DNA of 64,000 nt from JANLUX01 sp031366005 (GCA_031366005.1 JANLZB010000068.1:1-64000), one strand, 5' to 3'. Counted from the stretch's first letter, positions 1 through 9,101 are shown. Translations and numbers: made by a program. Notes: generated by a model not told the origin, from the sequence alone.

Positions 1-557
1 TAAATTTTCAATCAGATGTGGAATTGATTGAAGCTTATAAGCGCGATCAAAATCCTGAGTGTATTGGAATACTATATGAGCGCTATGCCCAATTAGTTTT
101 TGCCGTGTGTATGAAATATTTAAAGGATGAAGAAGACAGTAAAGATGCCGTTAGCCGGATATTTGAAAAACTGTTTGATGACTTAAAAAAATATGAAGTA
201 AGGCAGTTCACTCATTGGATACATCGTGTTGCACAAAACTATTGTTACTCTGAATTGCAAAAACAAAAAACTTTAACTGGAGATATTGAGAATGCAGAGC
301 GTTATGAAATATCAGAAGATGATGCAGATGAAAAGCTGAATTATACTGATGAACAATTACAACAGGCAATTAATTCATTGGATCAACATCAGCGGATTTG
401 TATTGAACTCTTTTATCTCCACAACAAACGATACACAACAATTGCAGAGCTGACAGATTTTTCTGTTTTGCAAGTCAAAAGTTATATACAAAACGGGAAA
501 CGGAATTTGAAAAATTATTTAATTAAAGTTGATGAAAGCGCAAAGAAAGAGAGATAA
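1..557 (+). CDS. ECF-type RNA polymerase sigma factor, 5' end cut by window edge
   Basis: The product directs RNA polymerase to a small regulon, probably envelope- or stress-related. Sigma region 2 is visible near the start (LYERYAQLVFAVCMKYLKD, then a DAVSRIFEKLF stretch). Region 4 follows near residues 110-165 with a helix-turn-helix (TTIAELTDFSVLQVKSYI). The frame is open to the left edge, so the GTG at 18 is probably not the true start and a few N-terminal codons are missing. The stop overlaps the next gene by 26 bases, the usual sigma/anti-sigma arrangement. The family call is secure; the signal it answers to cannot be read. Confidence 0.88.
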   Translation, partial: NFQSDVELIEAYKRDQNPECIGILYERYAQLVFAVCMKYLKDEEDSKDAVSRIFEKLFDDLKKYEVRQFTHWIHRVAQNYCYSELQKQKTLTGDIENAERYEISEDDADEKLNYTDEQLQQAINSLDQHQRICIELFYLHNKRYTTIAELTDFSVLQVKSYIQNGKRNLKNYLIKVDESAKKER

Positions 558-1674
558 TATTTTCAAGACAACCAATTGTCCGGATGCAACAGTGCTATTA
601 AGTTACACCAATGGAGCATTGCAAGAGGACGTTGCATGGAATATTGAAAAACATATTACTGATTGTCCCTTATGCGCTGATGCACTGGAAGGTATGTTTC
701 TCGTTTCAGGTGTTGAAGTACTTGATGAAATACATACCCAGAATAATTATGCAAACAATTTTGATTTTAAAAAACATAAAAACCGGGAGCTAAAAATTAT
801 TTTAACTGCAAGTATTATGGCAATTGCAAGCCTGGTAATTCTTTATTTTAATAAACATGATGCTGATAAATCAATAGCACACACAAAAGAAACAACGAAT
901 AATAATGTCAATACAATAACTGAAAAACCAGCAACTGTGCAGACAAATGGAAATAAGGAAATTCCTGTTCAGCCACCTGTTAACACTCGTCCTTCAACAT
1001 CAATAAATATTACTGAAACCTTTACTGATACTATACCAACATTAAGCACTGTTGCATCAGTTACTGACAGCAGTATGATGGTAGCAACTGAAACACCTCC
1101 TGTTTTTGCAGAGGAGAAGAAAGAAAAAATCAATGCGGTGTTTTCTGTTTCAGGATTGCAGGTAATTTATATTCATGAATTAAAAGCAATTGATTACGCT
1201 TCTATTTATGATGAATTAAACAACAGCAAAGCAGTATTACTCAAAAGCCTGGATGCGAAATATCCGAACGCAGAGAGTATGCAGGCTGCAAAAGAGAATC
1301 AACCATCAGTGGATACAATCGTTTATTCAAAAATTTTAAATGATGCCTTGCTTGCTTATCATGATGAGAAATATTTAAATGCACAACATGCATTTGAAAA
1401 AATACTTTCCGTTTATCCTGATGATCAGAATGCTCTGTGTTATGGGGGGCTTTGTTTATATCATTCAGGAAAACCGGGATTGGCAATTCAACAACTTGAA
1501 AAAATTTTAGATCACCGTCAATCTCCCTTTAGAGAAGAAGCAGAATGGAATATTGCGTTGAGTTATCACAAAAACAACCAGTACATTTTATGCAAACAAT
1601 GGTTAAAGAAAATAATTGCTGCAAAAGGTTTTTATGAAACGAAAGCAAAAGAATTTTTAAAAGAATTAAAGTAG
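532..1674 (+). CDS. Membrane anti-sigma factor-like protein with C-terminal TPR repeats
   Basis: The N-terminus carries a zinc-finger anti-sigma signature, H-x3-C-x2-C (HITDCPLC), about 40 residues in. One membrane segment follows (IILTASIMAIASLVILYF), then a Thr/Pro-rich linker and a C-terminal region with at least two TPR-like helical pairs (ALLAYHDEKYLNAQHAFEKI; FREEAEWNIALSYHKNNQY). It should bind the upstream sigma factor in the cytoplasm and expose the TPR part to the periplasm. ATG 532 is chosen over TTG 529. The two genes overlap and are probably translationally coupled. The anti-sigma role is inferred from motif and position. Confidence 0.75.
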   Translation: MKAQRKRDNIFKTTNCPDATVLLSYTNGALQEDVAWNIEKHITDCPLCADALEGMFLVSGVEVLDEIHTQNNYANNFDFKKHKNRELKIILTASIMAIASLVILYFNKHDADKSIAHTKETTNNNVNTITEKPATVQTNGNKEIPVQPPVNTRPSTSINITETFTDTIPTLSTVASVTDSSMMVATETPPVFAEEKKEKINAVFSVSGLQVIYIHELKAIDYASIYDELNNSKAVLLKSLDAKYPNAESMQAAKENQPSVDTIVYSKILNDALLAYHDEKYLNAQHAFEKILSVYPDDQNALCYGGLCLYHSGKPGLAIQQLEKILDHRQSPFREEAEWNIALSYHKNNQYILCKQWLKKIIAAKGFYETKAKEFLKELK

Positions 1675-1691
1675 CTGATTAAAAAAAATTA

Positions 1692-2378
1692 TCAATTGTA
1701 GGATTTCACTTTATATTCAAGAGAATAACCCGAAGGATCAGGATTAACAGTAACCCTTCTCACCTTTCGATAAATCATACCTACATTTTTTGCATAAATT
1801 TCTTCGTAATACTGCTGACAGATTATATTATTTCCGGTTTCAACAATAACTTTTGCTGTTAAATCAAAGTGATTGCCATTGATATTAAGGAGTTCATTAA
1901 CACTCGTCAGCTTATATTCCCAATCAGAAGCCAGCCAGTTACAATCAGGATCATTGTAATTTATATAAGTGTTTCCTTTCCAGCTTAAATTATTTTTAAC
2001 AGGAAAAGATAATTTTATATAACGCAGGTTGTCCTCATATTTCTCAGCAACATAGGTGGTTAATGTCTGGTAGCCAACCTGCGAAATTTCCCATGATGAA
2101 GTATCATTTAACCTCACATGTTTTTCAATGCGTTGTGAAGCACGACCTGATATATCATTAAAATTTTCCGTCAGTATTTCTTTTACTTGATAATGAAATG
2201 TGTCAATAGAATCAGTAAAATCATTGTAAGAAATTGAATCCACATCATAAATAATAAAATGTCCTAATGTAGTAGGGAAATATTCGTAACCATAATTAAT
2301 AGGATACTGAGAATTTTTATGACAACTTATAAAAAGTAAAAATGTTATTGAAAAAAGAGTTTTGTAGTAAGGTTTCAT
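1692..2378 (-). CDS. Putative lipoprotein of unknown function
   Basis: This 228-residue protein opens with a lipoprotein signal (SITFLLFISC) whose Cys lies near residue 19, so it is probably anchored in the outer membrane. The rest is rich in Asn, Tyr and Asp and looks like a beta-rich periplasmic or surface domain; I do not recognise the family. Its ATG overlaps the stop of the upstream isoaspartyl peptidase gene by four bases (ATGA), so the two are probably co-transcribed and coupled. That overlap does not reveal its function. Confidence 0.7.
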   Translation of the reverse strand: MKPYYKTLFSITFLLFISCHKNSQYPINYGYEYFPTTLGHFIIYDVDSISYNDFTDSIDTFHYQVKEILTENFNDISGRASQRIEKHVRLNDTSSWEISQVGYQTLTTYVAEKYEDNLRYIKLSFPVKNNLSWKGNTYINYNDPDCNWLASDWEYKLTSVNELLNINGNHFDLTAKVIVETGNNIICQQYYEEIYAKNVGMIYRKVRRVTVNPDPSGYSLEYKVKSYN

Positions 2379-3298
2379 TTATAGATTTCCACATAAATGT
2401 CGGAGTTATTTTCCTTATACCCTCGGTACATTCCTTCAGAGTTAAAAGGCAGACAAACATTTCCTTTAGCATCCACTGCAATCAATCCCCCTTCGCCACC
2501 CAACTTAACTAATTTATCATTTATAACAATTTCGCATGCCTGCTGCAAAGAGTAATTTTTATATTCCATCAAGCAACTAACATCATAAGCAACAACAGCA
2601 CGTAAAAAATATTCTCCATGACCTGTACAACTGATCGCACAGGTTTTATTATTTGCATAAGTGCCTGCACCGATGATGGGGCTATCTCCTACTCTATTGA
2701 ATTTTTTATTCGTCATTCCACCGGTAGAAGTTGCTGCTACGAGATTACCAGAACTATCTAATGCCACTGCTCCCACAGTGCCAAATTTTTTTTCAGTATG
2801 ATCAAGTAAAACACGGTCATCTTTTAATGCTTGCTGCCATTGATCATAACGATGTTGCTCTTTAAAATAATCTTCTGATTCAAAAATCAAATGCTGTGAT
2901 CTTGCAAATTCTTCTGCACCTTTTCCAAACAACAAAACATGTTCGCTTTTTTCCATCACAGCACGCGCTGCTAAAACAGGATTACGCAAACCTTGCACAC
3001 CGGCTACTGCTCCAGCTTCCAAAGTATCACCACGCATAATGGATGCATCCATTTCGTGTTTGCCTTCGTGTGTATAGACAGAGCCTTTACCTGCATTAAA
3101 CAATGGAAAATCTTCAAGCGATTTCACTGCCTCGGTTACTGCATCAAGGGCTGAGCCGTTTTGTTCAAGAATTTTATATCCTGCATTTAACGCATCTGTT
3201 AATCCCTTACGATAAACAATTTCTTTCTCGCTCGTCATCTGCGAACGAAGAATGGTTCCCGCGCCTCCATGCACAGCTATTACTATTTTATTTTTCAT
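2375..3298 (-). CDS. Isoaspartyl peptidase / L-asparaginase, Ntn-hydrolase family
   Basis: The enzyme hydrolyses isoaspartyl dipeptides and asparagine. It matures by self-cleavage before a Thr that becomes the N-terminal nucleophile. The family start (IAVHGGAGTI), the NAGKGSVYTHEG and DASIM motifs, and the cleavage site FGTVGAVALD are all present, placing the nucleophile at about Thr174. Downstream, TSTGGMTNKK and GDSPIIGAGTYAN match the substrate-binding loops. The 307-residue length is normal. No signal peptide is evident, so it is probably cytoplasmic. It is the first gene of a two-gene unit with the lipoprotein gene. Confidence 0.92.
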   Translation of the reverse strand: MKNKIVIAVHGGAGTILRSQMTSEKEIVYRKGLTDALNAGYKILEQNGSALDAVTEAVKSLEDFPLFNAGKGSVYTHEGKHEMDASIMRGDTLEAGAVAGVQGLRNPVLAARAVMEKSEHVLLFGKGAEEFARSQHLIFESEDYFKEQHRYDQWQQALKDDRVLLDHTEKKFGTVGAVALDSSGNLVAATSTGGMTNKKFNRVGDSPIIGAGTYANNKTCAISCTGHGEYFLRAVVAYDVSCLMEYKNYSLQQACEIVINDKLVKLGGEGGLIAVDAKGNVCLPFNSEGMYRGYKENNSDIYVEIYK

Positions 3299-3350
3299 TT
3301 ATGTTTTGTGTGTAATTACTTTGTTTATCACCAAGAAGTCATGCACTGTA

Positions 3351-3375
3351 GAGATGTTGACAAGTTCAGCATGAC
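3351..3375. repeat. Copy of dispersed AAGTTCAGCATGAC repeat
   Basis: The sequence GAGATGTTGACAAGTTCAGC followed by ATGAC recurs in related form at 10639-10665, 11056-11084, 11111-11134 and 11161-11184. All copies lie in short gaps between genes, so this is a dispersed intergenic repeat. It is not coding. Confidence 0.55.
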
Positions 3376-3383
3376 TCAAATGC

Positions 3384-4058
3384 TCATCGCTCACCAAAGA
3401 TAGCGGAACCAATACGCACCATATTACTTCCTGCCGATAATGCAATTTTATAATCACTCGTCATGCCCATGCTTAGAATGGAAAGTTTACAATTAACCGT
3501 GGATGGTTTACAGTTAGATTGCATCTTAGAATAAAATTCAGAGAGTGAATAAAATTCTTTTTGTATCTGGTAAATATTGTCGGTCAGTGTTGCCATTCCC
3601 ATTAATCCCTTAATCAAAATATTTTTTAATAATGATAACTCTTTTGATTGCAATAAGTCCTCACATTCTTTATAGTTAAACCCGAATTTGGTTTCCTCTT
3701 CAGCAATATGAATCTGCAACAAACAATCTATTATCCGGTTTGCTTTAACGGCTTGTTTATTTATTTCTCTCAATAAATTAAAACTATCCACACTATGAAT
3801 CAAGCTTACAAATGGAGCAATGTATTTTACCTTATTAGATTGCAGATGTCCGATAAAATTCCATTCAATATCTTTTGGCAATATTTCATATTTATCGGTT
3901 AACTCCTGTACATAATTTTCTCCGAATATTTTATGACCGGCATTATATACTTCAAGAATATCGCTTACAGATTTAGTTTTGGAAACAGCAACCAATTCAG
4001 CATTAAAAGGTTTTAACTCCTCTTGAATATGTGTTAATGCATGTAAATTAACCGGCAT
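3384..4058 (-). CDS. yggS: YggS-family pyridoxal phosphate homeostasis protein
   Basis: This is the PLP-binding protein family (YggS/PROSC) that buffers free pyridoxal phosphate and affects amino-acid pools; no firm catalytic reaction is known. The PLP lysine is in AVSKTK (Lys27). FGENYVQEL, WNFIGHLQSNK and the C-terminal LSMGMTSDYKIALSAGSNMV and RIGSAIFGER are the family landmarks. The 224-residue length is normal. It is transcribed in the same direction as the DUF1015 gene, 67 bases away. Confidence 0.93.
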   Translation of the reverse strand: MPVNLHALTHIQEELKPFNAELVAVSKTKSVSDILEVYNAGHKIFGENYVQELTDKYEILPKDIEWNFIGHLQSNKVKYIAPFVSLIHSVDSFNLLREINKQAVKANRIIDCLLQIHIAEEETKFGFNYKECEDLLQSKELSLLKNILIKGLMGMATLTDNIYQIQKEFYSLSEFYSKMQSNCKPSTVNCKLSILSMGMTSDYKIALSAGSNMVRIGSAIFGER

Positions 4059-4125
4059 GATAAAAAAATAAATTTAATTCATTTGATCAGGAATCACTGA
4101 TAGCAAAACAATAAAATATGTTTCA

Positions 4126-5367
4126 TTATTCTAATGAATGTAACACCAAGCCGCTGCGGAGTTTTGGTTCAAACCAGGTAACTTTCGGAGGCATGATTAA
4201 ATTGTTATCTGCAATATCAATCAATTGCTTCATAGTAACAGGATACAATGCAAAAGCTACTTTCATTTCACCAGAACGCACACGTTTTTCCAATTCTTCC
4301 AACCCACGTAATCCACCAACGAAATCAATTCGTTTATCGGTACGTAAATCTTTTATATTTAAAATGGGTTCTAAAATTTTTTCTGAAAGAATGGTTACAT
4401 CCAACACGCCAATTGGATCACTGTTATTATATGTTCCGATTTTTGCTGTGAGCTTATACCATTTACCATCAAGAAACATACTAAACTCATGCAGTTTTGC
4501 TGGCTTATAAAGCTTGCCTTGTCCTTCAATCTCAAAACTGTGCTGAAGTTTTTCCAGTAACTCATGAGGGGTTAACCCATTAAGATCTTTTACCAGGCGA
4601 TTGTAATCCATAATCTTTAATTGATTATCAGGAAAATGAACAGCAAGAAAAAAATTGTATTCTTCTTTGCCTGTATGAGCAGGGTTTTTATCTCTTCTTT
4701 CTTTACCAACCAATGCTGCTGCTGCGGTACGGTGATGTCCGTCAGCAACATAAGTAGCAGGAATTTTTGCAAACTCATTGGTAATATTTTTAATAACTGC
4801 ATCATCTTTTATCACCCAAAATGTATGACCAATTCCATCATCAGAAACAAAATCATATTCAGGAGTTGTGAGCACCACTTTATTAACGATCTCATCCAAG
4901 GCATCCACTTGCGGATAAGCAAAAAATACCGGCTCATAATTTAAATTGGAAATTCGCACATGATTTTTTCTGTCCTCTTCTTTATCAGGACGGGTTAGCT
5001 CATGTTTTTTAATTACATTATTCAGGTAATCATCCACCGAAGCACAGCCAACAATTCCATATTGTTTTCGTCCATGCATGGTTTGTGCATAGATGTAATA
5101 ATTTTCTTTTTCATCCTGAAAAAAAATTCCTTCGCGAAACATTCGGTCAAAATTTTCTTTCCCTTTTTTATAAATCTCTGGAGAGTAATGATCAAAGTCA
5201 TCAGGGAAATCAATCTCCGGTTTTATCACATGATAAAATGAATTAGGATCTCCTTTGGTTTCAGCACGTGCTTCTTTTTCGTTGAGCACATCATAAGGAC
5301 GGCACGCAATATTTTTTACAAGTTCTTTTTTTGGACGAATGCCTTTGAAAGGTTTTAAAATTGCCAT
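4126..5367 (-). CDS. DUF1015 family protein
   Basis: The protein opens with FKGIRPKKELVKNIACRPYD and carries the YVADGHHRTAAAA motif near residues 205-217, both hallmarks of DUF1015. The family is conserved, predicted cytoplasmic and of unsettled biochemistry; it often lies near serine-biosynthesis genes, which are absent here. Its 413 residues are full length. A TAnnTTTG promoter box sits 29 bases upstream of the ATG, and a MITE-like element lies just beyond it. I assign the family, not a function. Confidence 0.9.
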   Translation of the reverse strand: MAILKPFKGIRPKKELVKNIACRPYDVLNEKEARAETKGDPNSFYHVIKPEIDFPDDFDHYSPEIYKKGKENFDRMFREGIFFQDEKENYYIYAQTMHGRKQYGIVGCASVDDYLNNVIKKHELTRPDKEEDRKNHVRISNLNYEPVFFAYPQVDALDEIVNKVVLTTPEYDFVSDDGIGHTFWVIKDDAVIKNITNEFAKIPATYVADGHHRTAAAALVGKERRDKNPAHTGKEEYNFFLAVHFPDNQLKIMDYNRLVKDLNGLTPHELLEKLQHSFEIEGQGKLYKPAKLHEFSMFLDGKWYKLTAKIGTYNNSDPIGVLDVTILSEKILEPILNIKDLRTDKRIDFVGGLRGLEELEKRVRSGEMKVAFALYPVTMKQLIDIADNNLIMPPKVTWFEPKLRSGLVLHSLE

Positions 5368-5396
5368 AGTATTTCAAGATAATTTTTGATGAGGCG

Positions 5397-5404
5397 CAAA
5401 TTTA
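5397..5404 (-). promoter_or_regulatory. Candidate -7 promoter box for the DUF1015 gene
   Basis: Minus-strand TAAATTTG matches the Bacteroidota -7 consensus TAnnTTTG and ends 29 bases before the ATG. No TTG is seen at the expected -33 distance. That position falls in the MITE-like element starting at 5420, so the insertion may have replaced it. Confidence 0.45.
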
Positions 5405-5419
5405 ATTGAAGTTAACTAA

Positions 5420-5569
5420 GAGCCTGTTTAAATCTTATTAAAAAATGTTGTTTTGCCTTCGAAGTTTCCCCCTAACCCCTGAAGGGAACAGTGACCGTGA
5501 CTGTTCCCCTTCAGGGGTTAGAATTTAGCGATTAATAACATAATTATATATAGAAACTTAACCAGGCAC
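5420..5569. mobile_element. MITE-like element, copy 1 (IS5/IS1031-type ends)
   Basis: The left end GAGCCTGTTTAAAT and right end ACTTAACCAGGCAC form imperfect terminal inverted repeats. TAA flanks both sides (5417-5419, 5570-5572), and the identity extends to CTAAG at 5416-5420 and 5569-5573. The interior is a long hairpin: arms 5472-5492 and 5500-5521 match except for one extra base. There is no transposase, so it is non-autonomous. Copy 2 is at 14257-14409. GAG ends with a TNA duplication fit the IS1031 group of the IS5 family. Confidence 0.65.
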
Positions 5570-5618
5570 TAAGTAAGTTTAACATTTTACTTTATAACTC
5601 TTATTAGTTACGCCTTAT

Positions 5619-5626
5619 TAAATTTG
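5619..5626 (+). promoter_or_regulatory. Candidate -7 promoter box for the TPR lipoprotein gene
   Basis: TAAATTTG matches TAnnTTTG and lies 23 bases before the ATG at 5650. No convincing -33 TTG is visible. Confidence 0.45.
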
Positions 5627-5649
5627 CCAATTCTCAAAATCAAATAAAA

Positions 5650-6678
5650 ATGTCATTATCATTCAGATCACTATTAATTTTTTTCTTTGCTGCAATTATT
5701 TTCTCCTGTAACAATTCAAAAATATCAGAAGAAAACAATACAACAGCCATTACAACTGACACTTCTTCCTATGGAAAAAAATTAGCTGAATTGAGTGCAA
5801 AAATTGCTTCCAATCCCAATGATGCTTCGCTTTTAAATCAACGTGCAAAACTTTATCTTGAAAAACATGATGTAGGAAACGCAATTGTTGACGCACAGAA
5901 ATTGTTAAGCCTCGATACAACCAAGGCTGATTACTTTGTAACTGTTGCAGATGTACATTTTGCTGCGGGTAAATCAGGGCGCTCAAAAGCTGCGTTGGAA
6001 AAAGCATTAACAATTGACCCGAAAAATAAAGATGCGAATATGAAACTGGCTGAGCTTTATTTCTATGTTCAGAAGTATGATCAATCGGTGAGCTATCTTA
6101 ATAATGTTTTGAAAGAAGAAATTCATAATCCAAAAGCTTATTTTATGAAAGGAATGAATTTTAAAGAGATGGGTGATACAACAAAAGCTATTTCAAGTTT
6201 TCAAACCGCCATTGAACAACAACCTGATTATTATGAGCCGTTCATGCAGTTAGGAATTATTTATACGATGAAAAATAATCCGCTCGCATTGCAATATTTT
6301 GATGGAGCGCTGCGAGTAAATCCGCGCAGTGAAGAAGCATTGTACGGACGTGCTATGTGGTACCAGGAGCATGCTCATGATTTTGATAAAGCTATTCAGG
6401 ATTATACAAGTATCACGCAAATTAATCCTAAAAATAAAAATGCGCATTTCAATTTAGGTTATGTTCACTATGAATATTTAAAAGTTTACCGTGAAGCAAT
6501 CAAGCATTACACAAATGCAATAAATGCCGATCCTAATTATGCTGATGCCTATTACAACCGTGGTGTATGTTATGAAACCCTTGGAGATATTGGTGCAGCC
6601 AAGCGCGATTTTGAAAAGGCTTTAGAGATTCGTCCGGATTACCAGGCTGCGAAGGATGGGATTGAAAGAGTAAAATAA
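5650..6678 (+). CDS. TPR-repeat lipoprotein
   Basis: A lipoprotein signal (FFFAAIIFSC, Cys about residue 20) is followed by a short linker and tandem tetratricopeptide repeats to the C-terminus. At least six repeats are readable, each with an A-x-F/Y-x2-A/G pattern and an NP or DP turn, for example YADAYYNRGVCYETLGDIGA. It is probably a scaffold on the inner face of the outer membrane or on the surface. It stands alone between oppositely oriented genes, so context gives no partner. The fold is sure; the function is unknown. Confidence 0.88.
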   Translation: MSLSFRSLLIFFFAAIIFSCNNSKISEENNTTAITTDTSSYGKKLAELSAKIASNPNDASLLNQRAKLYLEKHDVGNAIVDAQKLLSLDTTKADYFVTVADVHFAAGKSGRSKAALEKALTIDPKNKDANMKLAELYFYVQKYDQSVSYLNNVLKEEIHNPKAYFMKGMNFKEMGDTTKAISSFQTAIEQQPDYYEPFMQLGIIYTMKNNPLALQYFDGALRVNPRSEEALYGRAMWYQEHAHDFDKAIQDYTSITQINPKNKNAHFNLGYVHYEYLKVYREAIKHYTNAINADPNYADAYYNRGVCYETLGDIGAAKRDFEKALEIRPDYQAAKDGIERVK

Positions 6679-6723
6679 GGTTTTTGGTTTACAGTTTACA
6701 GTAACAATCATCTGAGAATAGCG

Positions 6724-7185
6724 TTAAGTATAGAAAATCCTTGTTGCAGATTGAATTACTAACATTTCAATTAACAAGGCAATAACAAGAGTAGAATCTT
6801 TAAATTCCATCTCTTTGGTTAAGTCGGCAAAATCTTTATTTTTTGAAAATCCTAAAAGCCAAAGTACCAAACTCATACAAAGACAAATAAATCCTAAAAC
6901 CCAAAACCGGGTTTCTAATTCAATACCTTTAATCCAGCCGGTTATTGGGTTTTTAAACAATTGTAAATTAAAATAGATCGAATAGAGAAAAAGTCCAAAG
7001 ATAAATGCCCAATTCCTTTTCCATAATGTAGCAAATAAAATCACTGCTAAATAAAATAAAGCATCAAATAGCTTTAGAATAGGAATTTGTTTATTACTCA
7101 TCACTATTATTAAAATAATTAATGCACAAACGAGTAAACAAAGAAAGGAGAGTCCTCGGTATAAATATTGCCTCTCAGTCAGCAT
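6724..7185 (-). CDS. Four-helix membrane protein of unknown function
   Basis: The 153-residue protein has four hydrophobic helices: FLCLLVCALIILIIVM, LFDALFYLAVILFATL, FWVLGFICLCMSLVLWLLGF and a final STLVIALLIEMLVIQSA. A short charged loop (KNKDFADLTKEMEFKD) precedes the last one. It is an inner-membrane protein by appearance, and I recognise no family. The next gene on the same strand ends 19 bases from its start codon, so it may be the tail of an operon with the BadF-type kinase. Confidence 0.6.
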   Translation of the reverse strand: MLTERQYLYRGLSFLCLLVCALIILIIVMSNKQIPILKLFDALFYLAVILFATLWKRNWAFIFGLFLYSIYFNLQLFKNPITGWIKGIELETRFWVLGFICLCMSLVLWLLGFSKNKDFADLTKEMEFKDSTLVIALLIEMLVIQSATRIFYT

Positions 7186-7204
7186 CCTTTTTGTTTAGTT
7201 AGAA

Positions 7205-8050
7205 TCACCTGCTAGCTAAAAAATAATTCATTAATTCCTCTACCGGCTGCTTGATAATTTTTCCGATTTTAATTTCCAAACTCTCAGCTACTTGTTTTAA
7301 TTCTCCCTGAAAAAGAAAAGCAAGTGATCCTACAAAATGCACGGGCAGATTTTTATAACGATCATAATGCGTTACATAGAGATCCATAAATTCACTCATG
7401 CCTTTATGAATTAAATCTTTTATATAAGGATCATCTTTATGTTTTGTAAGAAAGACAGCAAATGAAGCGAGCCACACATTAGCATTGGGTTCTTTATAAA
7501 CTTTATTGATGATGGTATTTCTATCCAATTGATATTGTTCTGAAAAATCATCGTGTAAATGTTTTGGCATTAAGCCATAAAGAAAATGTGTAACTAATTT
7601 TTTACCATAATAAGAACCACTTCCCTCATCACCTAAAATATATCCCAAACCATAATTTTTTTCATGCACTTTTTTTCCGTCAAAATAACAACTGTTACTT
7701 CCGGTACCTAAAATACATGCTATCCCTTCTTCATCACCACAGGTTGCATAAGCACTTGCGAGTAAATCATGATCTACAATAACTTTTGCTTTAGTAAAAT
7801 ATTTTTGAAGTCCTTCAGCAATTATTGCCTTACGCTTTTCACTTGAACATCCTGCACCAAAAAAATAAAGCTCTGTAACTGAATCTGAAAAAGGTGCAAT
7901 CGAATCACTGTTACTGAGGGTTTGGTAAACAAATTCCGAATCATGAAAATAAGGATTGAATCCAATGGTATTGAATGAACCAATTACTTTTCCTTTATCA
8001 GCAAGTAACCAATCAGCTTTGGTAGATCCGCTGTCAACAACAAGAAGCAT
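7205..8050 (-). CDS. BadF/BadG/BcrA/BcrD-type ATPase, N-acetylglucosamine kinase-like
   Basis: This ASKHA-fold sugar kinase-like protein starts with the phosphate-1 motif VDSGSTKADW (residues 5-14). It has the CILGTGSNSCYFDG and GLGYILGDEGSGSYYG motifs typical of the N-acetylglucosamine kinase branch. Probable reaction: ATP-dependent phosphorylation of an amino sugar in cell-wall recycling. The 281-residue length is normal and it is cytoplasmic. It lies just downstream of pfkA on the same strand, separated by a GTTTAAA repeat. The substrate is inferred from the subfamily pattern. Confidence 0.85.
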   Translation of the reverse strand: MLLVVDSGSTKADWLLADKGKVIGSFNTIGFNPYFHDSEFVYQTLSNSDSIAPFSDSVTELYFFGAGCSSEKRKAIIAEGLQKYFTKAKVIVDHDLLASAYATCGDEEGIACILGTGSNSCYFDGKKVHEKNYGLGYILGDEGSGSYYGKKLVTHFLYGLMPKHLHDDFSEQYQLDRNTIINKVYKEPNANVWLASFAVFLTKHKDDPYIKDLIHKGMSEFMDLYVTHYDRYKNLPVHFVGSLAFLFQGELKQVAESLEIKIGKIIKQPVEELMNYFLASR

Positions 8051-8064
8051 AGTAGAGAGTTTGG

Positions 8065-8117
8065 GGTTTAAAGTTTAAAGTTTAAGGTTCAAAGTTAACT
8101 TCAAACTTTAAACTTTT
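8065..8117. repeat. GTTTAAA heptad repeat with inverted arms
   Basis: The stretch is built of GTTTAAA-like heptads in one direction, then their complement. Arms at 8066-8076 (GTTTAAAGTTT) and 8103-8113 pair perfectly. It fills the gap between pfkA and the kinase gene and could act as a transcript hairpin. Confidence 0.5.
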
Positions 8118-9101
8118 TTAAATCGTGAGAATTGAACGCATTCTCAATAAATCTTCGTCAAGCGGAGATTGTTGCTTGGTTGCATTTGAAAAATCTGTGA
8201 GTGATATTTTATTATTCATGATGCCAACCATTTTATTTGTTTCTCCTTCCAATAATAATTCTACTGCTCTCACGCCAAGCTTGGTTCCTAAAATGCGATC
8301 AAATACAGTTGGGCTTCCGCCACGCTGAACATGTCCTAATACAGTAACGCGTGTATCATAATAATTAAAACGTTCGGTTACTTTCTTTGCAATTTCATGC
8401 GCACTGCCAAGGCGATTGTGTTCTGAAATAATCACAATACTGCTCGACTTTTTTTTATCTGCGCCTTCCTGCAATAATGCAATGAGCTCATCCACTGTTG
8501 CTTCCTTTTCGGGTAACAATATTGCTTCTGCCCCACCTGCCACGCCACTCCACAAAGCAATACATCCACTATCACGGCCCATCACTTCAATAAAAAATAA
8601 ACGATGATGTGAATCTGCTGTGTCGCGAAGTTTATCAATCGCATCAATCACGGTATTGACTGCTGTATCAAAACCTAAAGTAAAATCGGTACCTGTAAGG
8701 TCGTTATCAATAGTTCCAGGTATTCCTATCGCTTTTATATCAGGATTGATTTTTGAAAATTCAGTGAACCCTCTGAAAGTTCCATCTCCTCCTATTGCTA
8801 CCAAAGCATCTACGCCATGAGCCTTTAAGTTTTCATTTGCTTTTTTTCTTCCGGCTTCAGTTTTAAATTCTTCGCTGCGTGCACTTTTTAAAATAGTACC
8901 ACCACGATGGATAATATTACTTACAGAGCGGGAATGGAGAGTTATAAAATCATTCTCAATCATGCCTTCGTATCCGCGAATAATTCCGCATACTTCCATT
9001 TTATGAAATAGCGCAGTACGCACAACAGCCCGAATACACGCATTCATGCCAGGAGAATCACCACCGGATGTAAAGACACCAATTTTTTTTATTTTACTCA
9101 T
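8118..9101 (-). CDS. pfkA: 6-phosphofructokinase
   Basis: The enzyme phosphorylates fructose 6-phosphate in glycolysis. The ATP-binding TSGGDSPGMNACIRAVVR is at the N-terminus. GGDGTFRG and the catalytic loop PGTIDNDLTGTD follow, with the general-base Asp in the NDL segment. VMGRDSGCIAL and VLGHVQRGGSPT complete the bacterial ATP-dependent PfkA signature. The 327-residue length is typical. No fused domains are seen. A repeat hairpin occupies the upstream gap at 9133-9196. Confidence 0.96.
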   Translation of the reverse strand: MSKIKKIGVFTSGGDSPGMNACIRAVVRTALFHKMEVCGIIRGYEGMIENDFITLHSRSVSNIIHRGGTILKSARSEEFKTEAGRKKANENLKAHGVDALVAIGGDGTFRGFTEFSKINPDIKAIGIPGTIDNDLTGTDFTLGFDTAVNTVIDAIDKLRDTADSHHRLFFIEVMGRDSGCIALWSGVAGGAEAILLPEKEATVDELIALLQEGADKKKSSSIVIISEHNRLGSAHEIAKKVTERFNYYDTRVTVLGHVQRGGSPTVFDRILGTKLGVRAVELLLEGETNKMVGIMNNKISLTDFSNATKQQSPLDEDLLRMRSILTI

